Notes: a model not told the origin generated them from the sequence alone. Numbered from the stretch's first letter, positions 29,248-38,659 are shown. The stretch: 64,000 nucleotides of DNA from Akkermansia sp. N21116 (GCF_029854705.2 NZ_CP139035.1:2108001-2172000); one strand, 5' to 3'. Numbers and translations: made by a program.

Positions 29248-30519
29248 TTAAAGAACCTCGTCCAAAGAGGCAATGATGTCGTCGATGTGTTCCAGACCGA
29301 TCGACAGGCGCAGCAGTTCGGGGGTGATCCCGCAGTTTTGCAGGGCTTCTTCGGAGAGCTGTGAGTGGGTCGTGCTGGCGGGGTGGGCGATCAGGCTTTT
29401 GGCATCGCCAACATTGGCGAGGTGTGAGAAGAGTTTGATGTTGTCGATGATCTGCACGGCTTTCTCGTACCCTTCCTTGGGGCCGAAGACGACCATGCCT
29501 CCGAAGCCGTTCCTGAGGTATTTAGTGGCGATATGATATGATGGATCTTCTTCCAGGCCAGGGTAGCGGACCCATGCGACTTTGGGATGCTGCTGGAGGT
29601 GGCGTGCGACGGCCAGTGCGTTTTCCGAGTGTTTTCGTATGCGCAGGGGGAGGCTTTCTACTCCTTGCAGAAATTGCCAGGCTGAGTCGGGAGCAAGGGT
29701 TGCTCCGAGGTTGCGCAGGAGGACGGTTCTCATTCTCAGAATAAAAGCCAGAGGCTGGAGAACTCCCAGATCATGGGCGAAACGGAGGCCGTGGTATCCG
29801 TCGTCCGGCTCGTTGTAGAGAGCGAATTTGGGATCAGTCCAATCGAACTTGCCCGCATCGACGACGATGCCGCCTATGCCTGTTCCATGGCCTCCTATCC
29901 ATTTGGTGAGCGAGTGGATAACGACATCTGCTCCATAGTCGATGGGACGGAGCAGGGTGGGGGGCGTGAAGGTGGAATCGACGATGAGGGGCAAATGATA
30001 TTTTTTGGCTATGGCCGAGTAGCGTTCGATGTCCGCCGCATCAAGGGCGGGATTACCGATGACTTCAATGTAAAGTGCCCGTGTTTTCTCATTGATAGCG
30101 TCTTCCACGGCATTGAAGTCGTTGACTTTGATGAATTTTGTCGTGATGCCGTAGTTGGGCAGGATGGCATCGAACATGGTGTAGGTGCCGCCGTAGAGGT
30201 TGGAAGCGGCAACGAGTTCATCTCCGGCCTTGAGAATGTTCATGATCGTGTACTGGATGGCAGCCGTACCGGAGGCCAGAGAGAGGGCTCCGACGCCACC
30301 TTCCAGTGCGGCGATACGTTGTTCCAGTACATCGTTAGTGGGGTTCATCAGGCGGGCGTAGATGTTCCCCAGTTCTTTTAGTGCAAACAGGTTGGCCCCA
30401 TGTTCGGCACTTTTGAAAACGTAGGAGGAAGTCCGGTATACGGGGACAGCCCGGGATAGGGTATCGCTTTCGACCGGTTGTCCGGCGTGGATGGCAAGTG
30501 TTTCTGGCTTGTAGTTCAT
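29248..30519 (-). CDS. metY: O-acetylhomoserine sulfhydrylase
   Basis: A 423-residue PLP enzyme of the Cys/Met metabolism family that makes homocysteine from O-acetylhomoserine and sulfide. Motifs include YKPETLAIHAGQ at the N-terminus, the TSSYVF segment, YARLMNPTNDVLEQRIAALE, and the PLP lysine in VIHSLTKWIGGHG. SRLIAHPASTTHSQL-type sequence (here KSLIAHPASTTHSQL) near the end is diagnostic of the family. The length near 425 fits MetY rather than the shorter MetB/MetC (about 380-400). It starts at the ATG complementary to 30517-30519, 39 bases after cysK, so the two form a sulfide-assimilation operon. Confidence 0.95.
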   Translation of the reverse strand: MNYKPETLAIHAGQPVESDTLSRAVPVYRTSSYVFKSAEHGANLFALKELGNIYARLMNPTNDVLEQRIAALEGGVGALSLASGTAAIQYTIMNILKAGDELVAASNLYGGTYTMFDAILPNYGITTKFIKVNDFNAVEDAINEKTRALYIEVIGNPALDAADIERYSAIAKKYHLPLIVDSTFTPPTLLRPIDYGADVVIHSLTKWIGGHGTGIGGIVVDAGKFDWTDPKFALYNEPDDGYHGLRFAHDLGVLQPLAFILRMRTVLLRNLGATLAPDSAWQFLQGVESLPLRIRKHSENALAVARHLQQHPKVAWVRYPGLEEDPSYHIATKYLRNGFGGMVVFGPKEGYEKAVQIIDNIKLFSHLANVGDAKSLIAHPASTTHSQLSEEALQNCGITPELLRLSIGLEHIDDIIASLDEVL

Positions 30520-30558
30520 TACAAATAGTGATAAGGTTAAAAGAACATTCAAAGGAAT

Positions 30559-31560
30559 TTAACCGAGAAGTGCGGTTGTTTCTTCAGGAGTGATGGAGGT
30601 GACGGCCAAGTGCTCTGCAGCATTGCGGGAGTCTTCGGCAAGTGGTGTGGAGAGATAGCGCTCCGTAGCGGAAGCTCCGATGGCGACAATGTTTTTACCG
30701 GAGTATTCCGGCAATGAGGCCAGTTTCAGGGCCGCAGCAACGGTAGCTCCTGTCGAAATTCCTGCTGGTATCCCTTCGATGGTTGCCAGATTACGGGCTG
30801 TCGTAAGGGCTTCGTTGTCCGTGATGGCAAGCACTTCGTCAAGAACGGACAGATCAAGGTTACCGGGAATGAATCCTGCGCCGATCCCTTGGATTTTGTG
30901 AGGCCCCGGTGCTCCACCGGATATGACCGGACTGCCGGCAGGTTCAACTGCGATGATGCGAGCGCGTGTATGTTCCTTAAGGAATTTGCCCGTACCGCTG
31001 ATCGTGCCGCCGGTCCCTACTCCCGCTATGAAAGCGGCTATGTTTCCATTGGTCGCATTCAGGATTTCCGGTCCGGTGGTACGGTAGTGGACCTTAGGGT
31101 TTTCAGGATTGTCGAACTGGCTTGGAATGAAGGCGTTACTTCCATATTGCTGCTTGAGTTTGCGGGCGATGGCGATAGAACCTTTCATGCCGAGGGAACC
31201 GGGTGTCAGGTAAATTTCGGCTCCCAGATGGAGCAGCAGGGTCCGGCGTTCCAGCGACATGGTTTCCGGCATTGTCAGGATCAGGCGGTAGCCTTTGGCG
31301 GCGGCAATGGCAGCCAGGGCGATACCCGTGTTTCCGGAGGTTGGTTCGATGATTGTGCCGCCCTGCTTCAGAAGACCCTGTTCTTCCGCTGATTCGATCA
31401 TCGCCTTGGCTATTCGGTCCTTTACGCTGAATAGAGGATTGCGGAATTCAGCCTTGAGATAAACGGAGGCCCCGAGGTCTTGCGTCAGGCGGTTAAGCCT
31501 GACAAGAGGAGTATTCCCGACTGTGTCGAGAACCGATGGGTAGAGTGTGTTATTTGCCAT
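30559..31560 (-). CDS. cysK: Cysteine synthase (O-acetylserine sulfhydrylase)
   Basis: A 333-residue PLP enzyme that forms cysteine from O-acetylserine and sulfide. The N-terminus has TVGNTPLVRLN; the PLP lysine is K47 in NPLFSVKDRIAKAM; the substrate loop is EPTSGNTGIALA; and the phosphate-binding GVGTGGTISGTGKFLKE follows. The GISTGATVAAALKLA motif completes the site. It is the first gene of the cysK-metY operon. The promoter lies in the 138-base region shared with the divergent Rrf2 regulator, containing a perfect inverted repeat at 31637-31659. Regulation by that protein is likely but inferred. Confidence 0.96.
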   Translation of the reverse strand: MANNTLYPSVLDTVGNTPLVRLNRLTQDLGASVYLKAEFRNPLFSVKDRIAKAMIESAEEQGLLKQGGTIIEPTSGNTGIALAAIAAAKGYRLILTMPETMSLERRTLLLHLGAEIYLTPGSLGMKGSIAIARKLKQQYGSNAFIPSQFDNPENPKVHYRTTGPEILNATNGNIAAFIAGVGTGGTISGTGKFLKEHTRARIIAVEPAGSPVISGGAPGPHKIQGIGAGFIPGNLDLSVLDEVLAITDNEALTTARNLATIEGIPAGISTGATVAAALKLASLPEYSGKNIVAIGASATERYLSTPLAEDSRNAAEHLAVTSITPEETTALLG

Positions 31561-31636
31561 GACTTAAAGTTGAGTATTTTGATTGATAAACTGGAGAACA
31601 GAGCTTTTTTGCCTGAGGCCAGAGAGAAAAGCAAGT

Positions 31637-31659
31637 AAAAATAGAGTAAATCTATTTTT
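31637..31659. promoter_or_regulatory. Inverted repeat between cysK and rrf2, probable operator
   Basis: Nine-base arms AAAAATAGA and TCTATTTTT are separated by GTAAA and match perfectly. The element is 76 bases upstream of cysK and 40 bases upstream of the regulator gene, where an autoregulating Rrf2 dimer would bind. A terminator role is unlikely because it lies upstream of both genes. Confidence 0.6.
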
Positions 31660-31698
31660 TTTCTTCAGAATATGTAAAAACCAGTGTAAACCGATGGC

Positions 31699-32112
31699 AT
31701 GAAGATCCCGCAGAAACTGGATTATGCCGTTCGAGTGATGGTGCAGCTGGCTCGCCGGTACGAACAGCCCGAATTGTCCCAGATAGACGTGTTGGGGGAA
31801 AGCGAGGCGATATCGGTTCATTTTCTTGCTCAGATACTGAACGAGTTGCGCAAATGCGGACTGGTGGAGAGCCGGAGGGGTAAGAACGGAGGGTATATTC
31901 TTGCCCATACCCCATCGTCGATTTCCCTTCTGGATGTGATTCATGCAATGGACGGAACGCTTCTCGCACATGACACGGCACAATCCGGTGAGTCTTCTCG
32001 TTCCGTCAGTGCGGCTTGGGAGAAACTTAATGCCGCAGCTGAACGCGAAGCCGGCAATATTACATTGGAGAATCTTGTCCATGATTCCCGGTTGCCCATG
32101 TTCTATATTTGA
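31699..32112 (+). CDS. Rrf2-family transcriptional regulator
   Basis: A 137-residue Rrf2 protein. The N-terminal winged helix begins MKIPQKLDYAVRVMVQLAR, with the recognition region AISVHFLAQILNELRKCGLVESRRGKNGGY and the wing GGYILAH, all typical. The iron-sulfur cysteines of IscR/NsrR (three cysteines near residues 90-110) are missing, placing it with CymR/YwgB-like members that sense via a partner or small molecule. CymR in Bacillus represses cysteine genes and binds CysK. The divergent cysK-metY operon and the perfect inverted repeat between them make a similar role here likely. The short downstream gene begins six bases after the stop. Confidence 0.92.
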   Translation: MKIPQKLDYAVRVMVQLARRYEQPELSQIDVLGESEAISVHFLAQILNELRKCGLVESRRGKNGGYILAHTPSSISLLDVIHAMDGTLLAHDTAQSGESSRSVSAAWEKLNAAAEREAGNITLENLVHDSRLPMFYI

Positions 32113-32117
32113 GTACA

Positions 32118-32456
32118 ATGGCGACACGCATCATGAAAAGGAAGTTATTATTGTGTTCCGTTCTCGCCGGTTTGTTGGCAGGTTCTCTTGCCGCCCAGGA
32201 GCCTCATACTGACGGAATGACGGAACGTCAGGAGACTCCGGCTGCTGCCGAGGCCGGGCTGACGCCTGAGGAAGCAGCCCGGAAGGCCAAGGAGGAACGG
32301 TGGGATTTGATGCGCAAGATTTTCGGCTATTTTTTCCTGACCGTTTTGATTGTCTGGATGTTCTGGCCGAAAAAGCGCCATGAGGAGGAACTTGAGGATC
32401 TGGAACCGGCCGAGGATGAAACTACCGATGGTAATGATGAAGAATCACGATCCTAA
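32118..32456 (+). CDS. Small exported or membrane protein, function unknown
   Basis: A 112-residue protein from the ATG at 32118 (another ATG at 32133 is in frame). It has a signal peptide (LLLCSVLAGLLAGSLAA, cleavage near the following AQE), a charged helical middle (LTPEEAARKAKEERWDLMRK), one membrane helix (FGYFFLTVLIVWMFW) and a very acidic tail ending EESRS. The final helix and tail suggest a periplasmic domain anchored by its C-terminal helix with an acidic cytoplasmic end. No family is recognised. It begins six bases after the Rrf2 stop and may be cotranscribed. Confidence 0.7.
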   Translation: MATRIMKRKLLLCSVLAGLLAGSLAAQEPHTDGMTERQETPAAAEAGLTPEEAARKAKEERWDLMRKIFGYFFLTVLIVWMFWPKKRHEEELEDLEPAEDETTDGNDEESRS

Positions 32457-32487
32457 GAGTACGTGAAAATTGAAGGAAGCGTTTCTG

Positions 32488-33348
32488 CTATTTGACGGAA
32501 GGAGCCGTCAGTTTCAGGCAGATGATTTGCGGCGGGCAGTAAATGCGGATGGGAAGGAGGCTGTACCCGATCCCGCGGGTGATGAGGATGGGATGACCGT
32601 CGATGTATTGCAGGCCGGAGATCACGTCATTATGTGGAATCTTGCCGATCAGGTCTCCCAATGGCCTGCCTCCCGGAAGGCAGATTTGCCCTCCATGCGT
32701 ATGGCCTGAGACGGTTAGATTGACCCCGTCCGGGATAAGAGGGGCGATATTGTGGGAGTGGGACATGAGGATGTAGGGCATGTCTTTGCGTTCCCGTTTG
32801 GGTACTCCGTCCCTGATGACCATGGAACGTCGCGAAACGATGTCTCCCACTCCTCCAAGCTGGATGACGGCACCGTTTTTTCCGGTGATGGTTGTGGAAC
32901 CCGGGTTGAAGACGCGGATGCCTGCTTTTTCCAGTTCTTTCTGGATGGCAGGCCATCCGTAATAAGTATCATGATTGCCGAGTACGGCATAGACTGGGGC
33001 TTTGCATTGTGCCAGCAGGGGAGCATAAACGGATGGAGCCATCGCGGACGATCCGTTGAAGCCGCTGGAGAAATCGCCGAGAAGGAGGACGGCATCCGGT
33101 TGTTGGGCATCGCAGATAGAAACGATCTTCAGAAGGAGGCTCTCGTCGCCGGGTGACAAATGGAGGTCGGAGATCAGGATGAGGCTTATTGATTTGTCCG
33201 TTCCCGTCCATTCCGGAATGTTCCATGTGAAGGATTCTTCCCTGATACTTAGCGAAGTAATCCATCCCCACAAGAAGATTGCTGCTATAATTGCCAATGT
33301 AATCCAAACTTTGCGAGAATAATGGGGGAGGGCAAATACGCGGAACAT
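32488..33348 (-). CDS. Membrane-anchored metallophosphoesterase (YaeI-like)
   Basis: A 286-residue protein from the ATG complementary to 33346-33348: a short cytoplasmic start, one membrane helix (VWITLAIIAAIFLWGWI) and a phosphoesterase domain outside it. Motifs in order are LISDLHLSPG, VLLLGDFSSG, AVLGNHDTYYG, LMSHSHN and SGHTHGGQICLP. This set matches the YaeI/YkuE group, which includes enzymes acting on UDP-diacylglucosamine-like or lipid phosphate substrates; the exact reaction is unknown. The frame is open upstream into rnpB, but that part is RNA sequence. rnpB lies 41 bases upstream on the same strand. Confidence 0.88.
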   Translation of the reverse strand: MFRVFALPHYSRKVWITLAIIAAIFLWGWITSLSIREESFTWNIPEWTGTDKSISLILISDLHLSPGDESLLLKIVSICDAQQPDAVLLLGDFSSGFNGSSAMAPSVYAPLLAQCKAPVYAVLGNHDTYYGWPAIQKELEKAGIRVFNPGSTTITGKNGAVIQLGGVGDIVSRRSMVIRDGVPKRERKDMPYILMSHSHNIAPLIPDGVNLTVSGHTHGGQICLPGGRPLGDLIGKIPHNDVISGLQYIDGHPILITRGIGYSLLPIRIYCPPQIICLKLTAPSVK

Positions 33349-33388
33349 TGTCAAAGGCGGTAGAGGAGGGAATAAACGGAATAAGATT

Positions 33389-33790
33389 GCCGGCCAGGTT
33401 CTGTAAGCCAGATTCTGTCCACGTCTTTGCAGGCGCTGTGCGACCATTTTTCTCACCGGAAACCGGAGTTTCCGGCGCCCGCCCTTTTCAGGGGGCGGAT
33501 GCGACTAATACCCGGAGATTCAGCGAGCAGGCTACTCTTCCCCTGTTTGTCTTGCATCGCGCGGGGTTTACCATGCCTCCTCGGTCACCCTTGGAGCGGT
33601 GAGCTCTTACCTCGCCTTTTCACCCTTACCCGGGCGAACCCGGGCGGTTTGTTTTCTGTGGCACTTTCCGTCCGGAAGGTCTTTGGACCTTCCGTCTCCC
33701 GCTTTCACGGGACACGCTGCCTTGTGATGTCCAGACTTTCCTCTATGCCTTCCCGAGAGAAGGTACAGCGGTCGCCCGAACCTGGCCGGC
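33389..33790 (-). ncRNA. rnpB: RNase P RNA, bacterial type A
   Basis: The catalytic RNA of RNase P. Its ends are set by helix P1: GCCGGCCAGGTTC at the 5' end (complement of 33778-33790) pairs perfectly with GAACCTGGCCGGC at the 3' end (complement of 33389-33401). The conserved 5' core GAGGAAAGTCTGGAC is at about 33728-33743 and its P4 partner ACAGAATCTGGCTTA is just before the 3' P1 strand. A GGTAAGAGCTCACCGC stretch, typical of the specificity domain, lies between. Length is about 402 bases. Several open frames over this segment are artefacts. No terminator is visible after it. Confidence 0.96.
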
Positions 33791-33852
33791 GCAACAGTTG
33801 ATACCCGCTAGCCGGGACATGGTAAAGCACAAACTGGCTCTTTCGGTAGCGA

Positions 33853-35094
33853 TCATGACGAAACGGCCTTTCCCGGGGCTGGGCGTTTTGAAACGAAGTA
33901 ATTCCTGATACCGTCGGCGACGGAGCGAGCGTATTCCCGATAGATGGAGGGAAGCCTTTTTCCGGAAAAGTATTGGTAGCCGGCATAGTCGCCCATCACC
34001 ATGCGACGTGCCGTGATGGAGTTGAGCATGGCATAAGGTTCGGTATAGATGACAGGACCGGGATAGAGGCAGTTTGCCAGGAGATTGCGGCACCAGAGGT
34101 AATCGTTGCCGGGGACTTCCTTGACTTTTTTGCTGGGAACGGCATACACGAATGGAGGGAGTTGCAGGCGCCGAACCATTGAGGCGGCTACATGAGCCGA
34201 GAGTTCCGCTTCGACGGGATGAACTTTACCCAGGAGTTTGGAAAGCATGCCCCGGCGCAATTCAGGATCGTCCAGTTCCTCGCGGGAGTAGGATCCGTTG
34301 AGGAGCAAATGGAGTTTGTCAACTGGCTTGGGGCCGGAACCGGCATCGAAGTGGATGCAGACGGTGAGATCGGGTTTGAACTCGCGGAGTTTGGCGGCGC
34401 GGGCATTGATTTCTACCCGGCGGACGAAAAACATGTCTGCTTCCCGTTGCAGGCTGGGAGTTACCTTGGTATTGCGCATTTTAGCAAGCCTTTTGGCAAT
34501 GATTTCCGGGGTGAGGGTACTGACCGGCGTGGCGGAGTCGCGCAGGAGAAGGACATTCGCTCCCATGCCTTTGAGGTAGCGGGCGAGCAGTTCTGAGACG
34601 ATGAGCGTGCTTGTGCCTTCGCGGACGGGATATTTGCCTTCGACGAGTGTTTCCCTCTGTTCACGGTAGGCCCACTTGCCGCCAAGATGTCCCGGATCAA
34701 TGGCGATACGGACACCGTCGAGCGGTTTGCGTGATGTTTTCATTGGGGGGAGTTCCGACGGGGTTCTCCATGTTTTCCCAATGCCGGAGACCGGCGTATT
34801 CCATGGAATGAAACCATCGAACAGGGAGATGCCCCCCGATTTGGGAACAAGCCAGGAACGGCAATCCTCCGGATCGCAAAAAACGCGGTTCAGAATGCCG
34901 ATGAGTTCCTGTTTGCTGGCATAGGGATTGCCGAGTGCCATGATTTCTTCCGGTGACGGACCACCGTAGGGGTAGAGGCGCTGGGAATCGTCTGCATCGG
35001 CTTGTCGGGCCGGGGCATGAACGGTCAGAAGCAGGACGGTGCACAGGAAGAGCAGACGCTTTTTGAAGCGGAGTGCGGGAGTACCGGGAACCAT
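33853..35094 (-). CDS. N-acetylmuramoyl-L-alanine amidase
   Basis: A 413-residue exported amidase. The N-terminal hydrophobic stretch (LLFLCTVLLLTVHAPA) is a signal peptide. The catalytic Amidase_3 domain spans about residues 125-400: zinc ligands are the histidine in IAIDPGHLGG, the glutamate in REGTSTLIV and the histidine in VCIHFDAG. It cuts the bond between muramic acid and the stem peptide during cell separation or recycling. About 100 residues before the domain (YGGPSPEEIMALG and following) are unassigned. It is the last protein gene of an aas-xseA-amidase operon, 15 bases after xseA, and rnpB follows. Confidence 0.9.
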   Translation of the reverse strand: MVPGTPALRFKKRLLFLCTVLLLTVHAPARQADADDSQRLYPYGGPSPEEIMALGNPYASKQELIGILNRVFCDPEDCRSWLVPKSGGISLFDGFIPWNTPVSGIGKTWRTPSELPPMKTSRKPLDGVRIAIDPGHLGGKWAYREQRETLVEGKYPVREGTSTLIVSELLARYLKGMGANVLLLRDSATPVSTLTPEIIAKRLAKMRNTKVTPSLQREADMFFVRRVEINARAAKLREFKPDLTVCIHFDAGSGPKPVDKLHLLLNGSYSREELDDPELRRGMLSKLLGKVHPVEAELSAHVAASMVRRLQLPPFVYAVPSKKVKEVPGNDYLWCRNLLANCLYPGPVIYTEPYAMLNSITARRMVMGDYAGYQYFSGKRLPSIYREYARSVADGIRNYFVSKRPAPGKAVSS

Positions 35095-35109
35095 ACCCGT
35101 TATGATGCC

Positions 35110-36483
35110 CTAAACTTTGCGGGCGTCAAGGGCTCCCTGATCCACCGTGATATGGAGAAGTTCACCGCAGGAAACGGCGTCGGGATTTCTTACAAGATTA
35201 CCGGATTCCGTTCGGACAAGGGCGTATCCTCGGCGGAGGGTTTTCTCGGGGCTGGTTGCACGGATACGGGATTCCTGAAGGTCGATGGTAGCCTTGAGGG
35301 CTTGTAGTTTGTTGCGGACAGCTGTTTCGAGCTTTTGCCGCAGGACATCGAGTTGTTCTTTACGGTGTTCGTTCAGAATTTTGGGATGGCGGGATTTGAT
35401 CTTAACTTCCAGGGCATCCAGCAGGTGGCTTTGCCGTGTCAGGCGGTTTCCGACGGATTCTCCTAGTTCATATTCGAGGGAGTCCAGTTCCTGGGCAAAG
35501 GGGGCGATCAAATCGGAGGGATGCGTCAATCGGCTGCGCTCATAGAATTCCAGATTGAGTCTGGCGCGGGAGAGCGTATGCGAAACCCTGGCCATTAGGG
35601 AACGCCGGGCCGTTTCGAGTTTCTGGAGAAGGGCTGGGCCGTCCGGTGTTGCGAGGACGGCAGCTGCCGTGGGGGTGGGGGCACGCAGGTCTGAGGCAAA
35701 GTCGGCAATGGTGAAGTCGATTTCATGCCCTACTCCGCTAATGACAGGGAGAGGACAGGCGACGATGGCTCGCGCGACGATTTCTTCGTTGAAGTTCCAG
35801 AGATCTTCAATGGAACCGCCGCCCCGGGCGACAATCAGGGTATCGATGGCGGGCAGTCCGTTGGAGGGAGCGTTGCCCCAGGCGCGGATAGCCGAGGCGA
35901 TATGGACTTCCGCTCCTTCCCCCTGGACGGGGACCGGAATCAAATAGACGCGCACCCATGGGGCTCTCTCTTCAAAAATATGCCTCATGTCTTGCAGAGC
36001 GGCTCCTGTGGCGGAGGTGACCAGTCCGACAGCTTTCGGGAATGCGGGAATAGGTTTCTTGAGTTCGGGGGCGAAGAGGCCTTCGGCTTCCAGTTTCTGC
36101 TTCAATTCCATGAAGCGCATCTGGAGTTCCCCGATGCCGGATTCTTCCACCTTCGTCAGGTTCAACTGCACCTGTCCCCGTTTTTCATAGACTGAGGCTT
36201 CGCCAAAGACGCGCACCTTGAGCCCGTCGCGGAATTGGACTCGGCATGACGTAGCGCGGAAGCGGAAGAAGACACAGGAGATCTGCGCTCCAGCATCCTT
36301 CAGTGTAAAGTAGATGTGGCCGCTGGAGGGTATGCTGAGGTTGCTGATTTCGCCCTCGACCCATTGGGTGCCGACAGAAACGCGCACCGCATTGCCGATG
36401 CGGTCCATGAGCTGGGTGACCGATAGGGCGTTCCTGGCGGGATCGGGGGAGACGGAGCCCGGCTGTTGCAGGGAGAAAGCCAT
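35110..36483 (-). CDS. xseA: Exodeoxyribonuclease VII large subunit
   Basis: A 457-residue XseA. The N-terminal OB-fold (ALSVTQLMDRIG to about residue 110) contains WVEGEISNLSIPSSGHIYFTLKD-type sequence diagnostic of the family. The catalytic domain has KAVGLVTSATGAALQDM, ARGGGSIEDLWNFNEE and SGVGHEIDFTIADFASDLRAPTPTAAA, with coiled-coil after residue 290 for XseB binding. The enzyme degrades single-stranded DNA into oligonucleotides. xseB is not adjacent. The gene sits 10 bases after the acyl-activating enzyme gene and 15 bases before the amidase gene. Confidence 0.96.
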   Translation of the reverse strand: MAFSLQQPGSVSPDPARNALSVTQLMDRIGNAVRVSVGTQWVEGEISNLSIPSSGHIYFTLKDAGAQISCVFFRFRATSCRVQFRDGLKVRVFGEASVYEKRGQVQLNLTKVEESGIGELQMRFMELKQKLEAEGLFAPELKKPIPAFPKAVGLVTSATGAALQDMRHIFEERAPWVRVYLIPVPVQGEGAEVHIASAIRAWGNAPSNGLPAIDTLIVARGGGSIEDLWNFNEEIVARAIVACPLPVISGVGHEIDFTIADFASDLRAPTPTAAAVLATPDGPALLQKLETARRSLMARVSHTLSRARLNLEFYERSRLTHPSDLIAPFAQELDSLEYELGESVGNRLTRQSHLLDALEVKIKSRHPKILNEHRKEQLDVLRQKLETAVRNKLQALKATIDLQESRIRATSPEKTLRRGYALVRTESGNLVRNPDAVSCGELLHITVDQGALDARKV

Positions 36484-36493
36484 GGAGGGGGAA

Positions 36494-38659
36494 TTAAATG
36501 TCGTGCTGGGTGAGCTTCAGGGCTTCGTAAGCGATTTGCTTGCACTTGGCCAGATCAAGCTTGCCCGTGGGCAGAATCGGGATTTCGTTGACGGGAATGA
36601 TCTCCTTCGGACACCATATCGCCGGATTTCCTTGATCCAGAAGGGCATACCGTAACGACATGATTTGCTGGGGAATATACTCGCGAATGGTCGTGGAAAG
36701 CATGGCGATGGCCTCGCCTCTTTGCTGATCGGGGATGGAGACGACGGCTAGATGGCGTTCTTCATCTCCCGGATCCATATGGAAGGCTTGCATGAGGGCG
36801 GCTTCCACGACTTCGTGGGAAACCATTTCTCCGGCGATTTTCGAGAACCGCGCGAGTCTGCCTTCAATACGCAGGAACCCCTGCATGTCGCAGGAGCCGA
36901 TATCTCCCGTACGGAACCATCCGTCCTGGAATATCTGGCGGTTGAGTTTCTCTTTGCCGAGGTAACCGCTAAAAATGTTGACCCCTTTCAGCCAGATCAT
37001 CCCCTTGTAGTTCATGGGGAGGCGTTTGTCGCTGTATGGATCGGTGATGCGGACGGCAATTCCAGGCAGGCATTCTCCGACGGAGTTTTTTTTGAGTCCG
37101 GGGATGACGTGGGGAGAACCGGGAACGGGGTTCGGATTCTCGAAATTGACCGCACAGACGGGAGACGCCTCAGAAAGGCCATAGCCTTCCAGCGGAGTTA
37201 CGGCAAATTTATCAGTGAAGGACTTGGCGAGATCCGCCGGAAGTTTTTCTGCTCCTACAATGAGGTACTGTACTCCGCTGAATGTGTCGGCTGGGCAACG
37301 ACGCATGAATCCGCGCAGGAATGTGGGCGTTGAGACGACCAAGCCGGTATTATACAGCTTGATCAATTCTCCTAGACGCTTGGCTTCCACCGGGGAGGGG
37401 TAGGTGACGTAGTCGTGTCCGGCTATTAAAGGAAAGAAGAGCCCGATGGTAATACCGAAGCCGTGGAAAACGGGCAGGGAACTCAGGAAACGGCTTTTGG
37501 GTTTCAGGACAATTCGAGAGGCGCACTGGGCAATGTTGCCCATGATGTTGCGGTGGGAGAGAGGAACTCCCTTCGGTTCGCTGGATGAGCCGGAGGTAAA
37601 GAGGAGGATGGCCTCGTCTTCCGCTGAAAAGTCGTCGAGCTTCAACCATTTGATCAGCATGTGGGCCGGTGTGATGCGGGAGATGATGACCCAGCGGGCT
37701 ACACTCTTGGAGATTCCCTGCAGTTCACGCTCAATGAAAATCAGGTCTCTCTGGGGCGGCCAGGGGAAAGCCTGGAGTTTGCGCATGAAGGTATCCGCCG
37801 TAATAAACCGTTCGATGCCCGATTGGACGACGGCACTTTTGAACGCGCTTTCCGAGTTGGCGTAGTTGATGTTGACGGGCACTTTGCCGGCGAAGATGCA
37901 GGCCAGGTTGGCGATGGTGGCACCCTTGCCAGGCGGAAGAATGATACCGATGCGGCGGTCGGAGGTAATTTGGGCCAGCCTTTTGGAAAAGGCGATGGAG
38001 GCGCCGAGGAGCTTGCCGAATGTGAGGGTGGAGTCGTCGATGCCGTCGATAATGCGGGCATCCATGTGCTGCTTCATTCCCGTAAGGATGGCAGCGGCCA
38101 GGGAGCCTTGCAATTGAGGAAGGGTGGCGAACTGGTCGGCGGAGGCTTCCATCCAGGCTTCGGCTGTTCGTGTAGCGATATCGGGTCCTTCCTCCAGCTT
38201 GGGGAGAATGGATATGTAGGTAGTCCCTTCAGATTCCGTAGGTACTTCAGCTTTCAGAATGGAGGATCCGTAATAGGCGACAAATACCGGAGTGGGAGGG
38301 ATGTTGAAGTCTCCCAGGGCTTCTAGAATGTAGTCGGGGATATGGCAGAGGGAACCTTTGATTGAAGAGACAACGCCGGGAAGATAAATAATGGTTTTGT
38401 GGTCGGCGAGTTTTTCCTGGAGAAAATCCCGCAGTTTTTTTAGGTCGCTCATATCCACCCGGAAAGAAATGCCGGCGGAGGACTTTGCGTTCAGATAGTG
38501 TTCGACGGGAGAGTCCAGGGGGCATGTCTCTTCCATCAGGTAAAAGGCGTTGGCGGTTCCGACTTGTTTTTCAAGGGCGAGCAGAGCCTTGAGCGAAATT
38601 TTGTTGAGGATCAGGAAGTCTCCCTGTCCTGTCAGATTGTGTTGTCCTGTCAATGGCAT
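36494..38659 (-). CDS. Acyl-ACP/acyl-CoA synthetase-like AMP-forming enzyme
   Basis: A 721-residue ANL-family enzyme resembling the synthetase half of Aas (2-acyl-GPE acyltransferase/acyl-ACP synthetase). The first about 180 residues are an unassigned domain; an acyltransferase HxxxxD motif is not visible, so the fused acyltransferase of Aas is absent. The AMP-binding core has LLFTSGSSSEPKGVPLSHRN, the GYGLSEASPVCAVN motif, WFRTGDIG and the C-terminal lysine in ILPTGKLDLAK. It probably loads fatty acids onto ACP or CoA for membrane lipid recycling. It leads the xseA-amidase operon. Confidence 0.85.
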   Translation of the reverse strand: MPLTGQHNLTGQGDFLILNKISLKALLALEKQVGTANAFYLMEETCPLDSPVEHYLNAKSSAGISFRVDMSDLKKLRDFLQEKLADHKTIIYLPGVVSSIKGSLCHIPDYILEALGDFNIPPTPVFVAYYGSSILKAEVPTESEGTTYISILPKLEEGPDIATRTAEAWMEASADQFATLPQLQGSLAAAILTGMKQHMDARIIDGIDDSTLTFGKLLGASIAFSKRLAQITSDRRIGIILPPGKGATIANLACIFAGKVPVNINYANSESAFKSAVVQSGIERFITADTFMRKLQAFPWPPQRDLIFIERELQGISKSVARWVIISRITPAHMLIKWLKLDDFSAEDEAILLFTSGSSSEPKGVPLSHRNIMGNIAQCASRIVLKPKSRFLSSLPVFHGFGITIGLFFPLIAGHDYVTYPSPVEAKRLGELIKLYNTGLVVSTPTFLRGFMRRCPADTFSGVQYLIVGAEKLPADLAKSFTDKFAVTPLEGYGLSEASPVCAVNFENPNPVPGSPHVIPGLKKNSVGECLPGIAVRITDPYSDKRLPMNYKGMIWLKGVNIFSGYLGKEKLNRQIFQDGWFRTGDIGSCDMQGFLRIEGRLARFSKIAGEMVSHEVVEAALMQAFHMDPGDEERHLAVVSIPDQQRGEAIAMLSTTIREYIPQQIMSLRYALLDQGNPAIWCPKEIIPVNEIPILPTGKLDLAKCKQIAYEALKLTQHDI

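Noticed and set aside
33427-33801. Open frames of up to 124 codons over 33348-33986
   Set aside because: The segment is RNase P RNA, with both P1 strands and core motifs on the minus strand.
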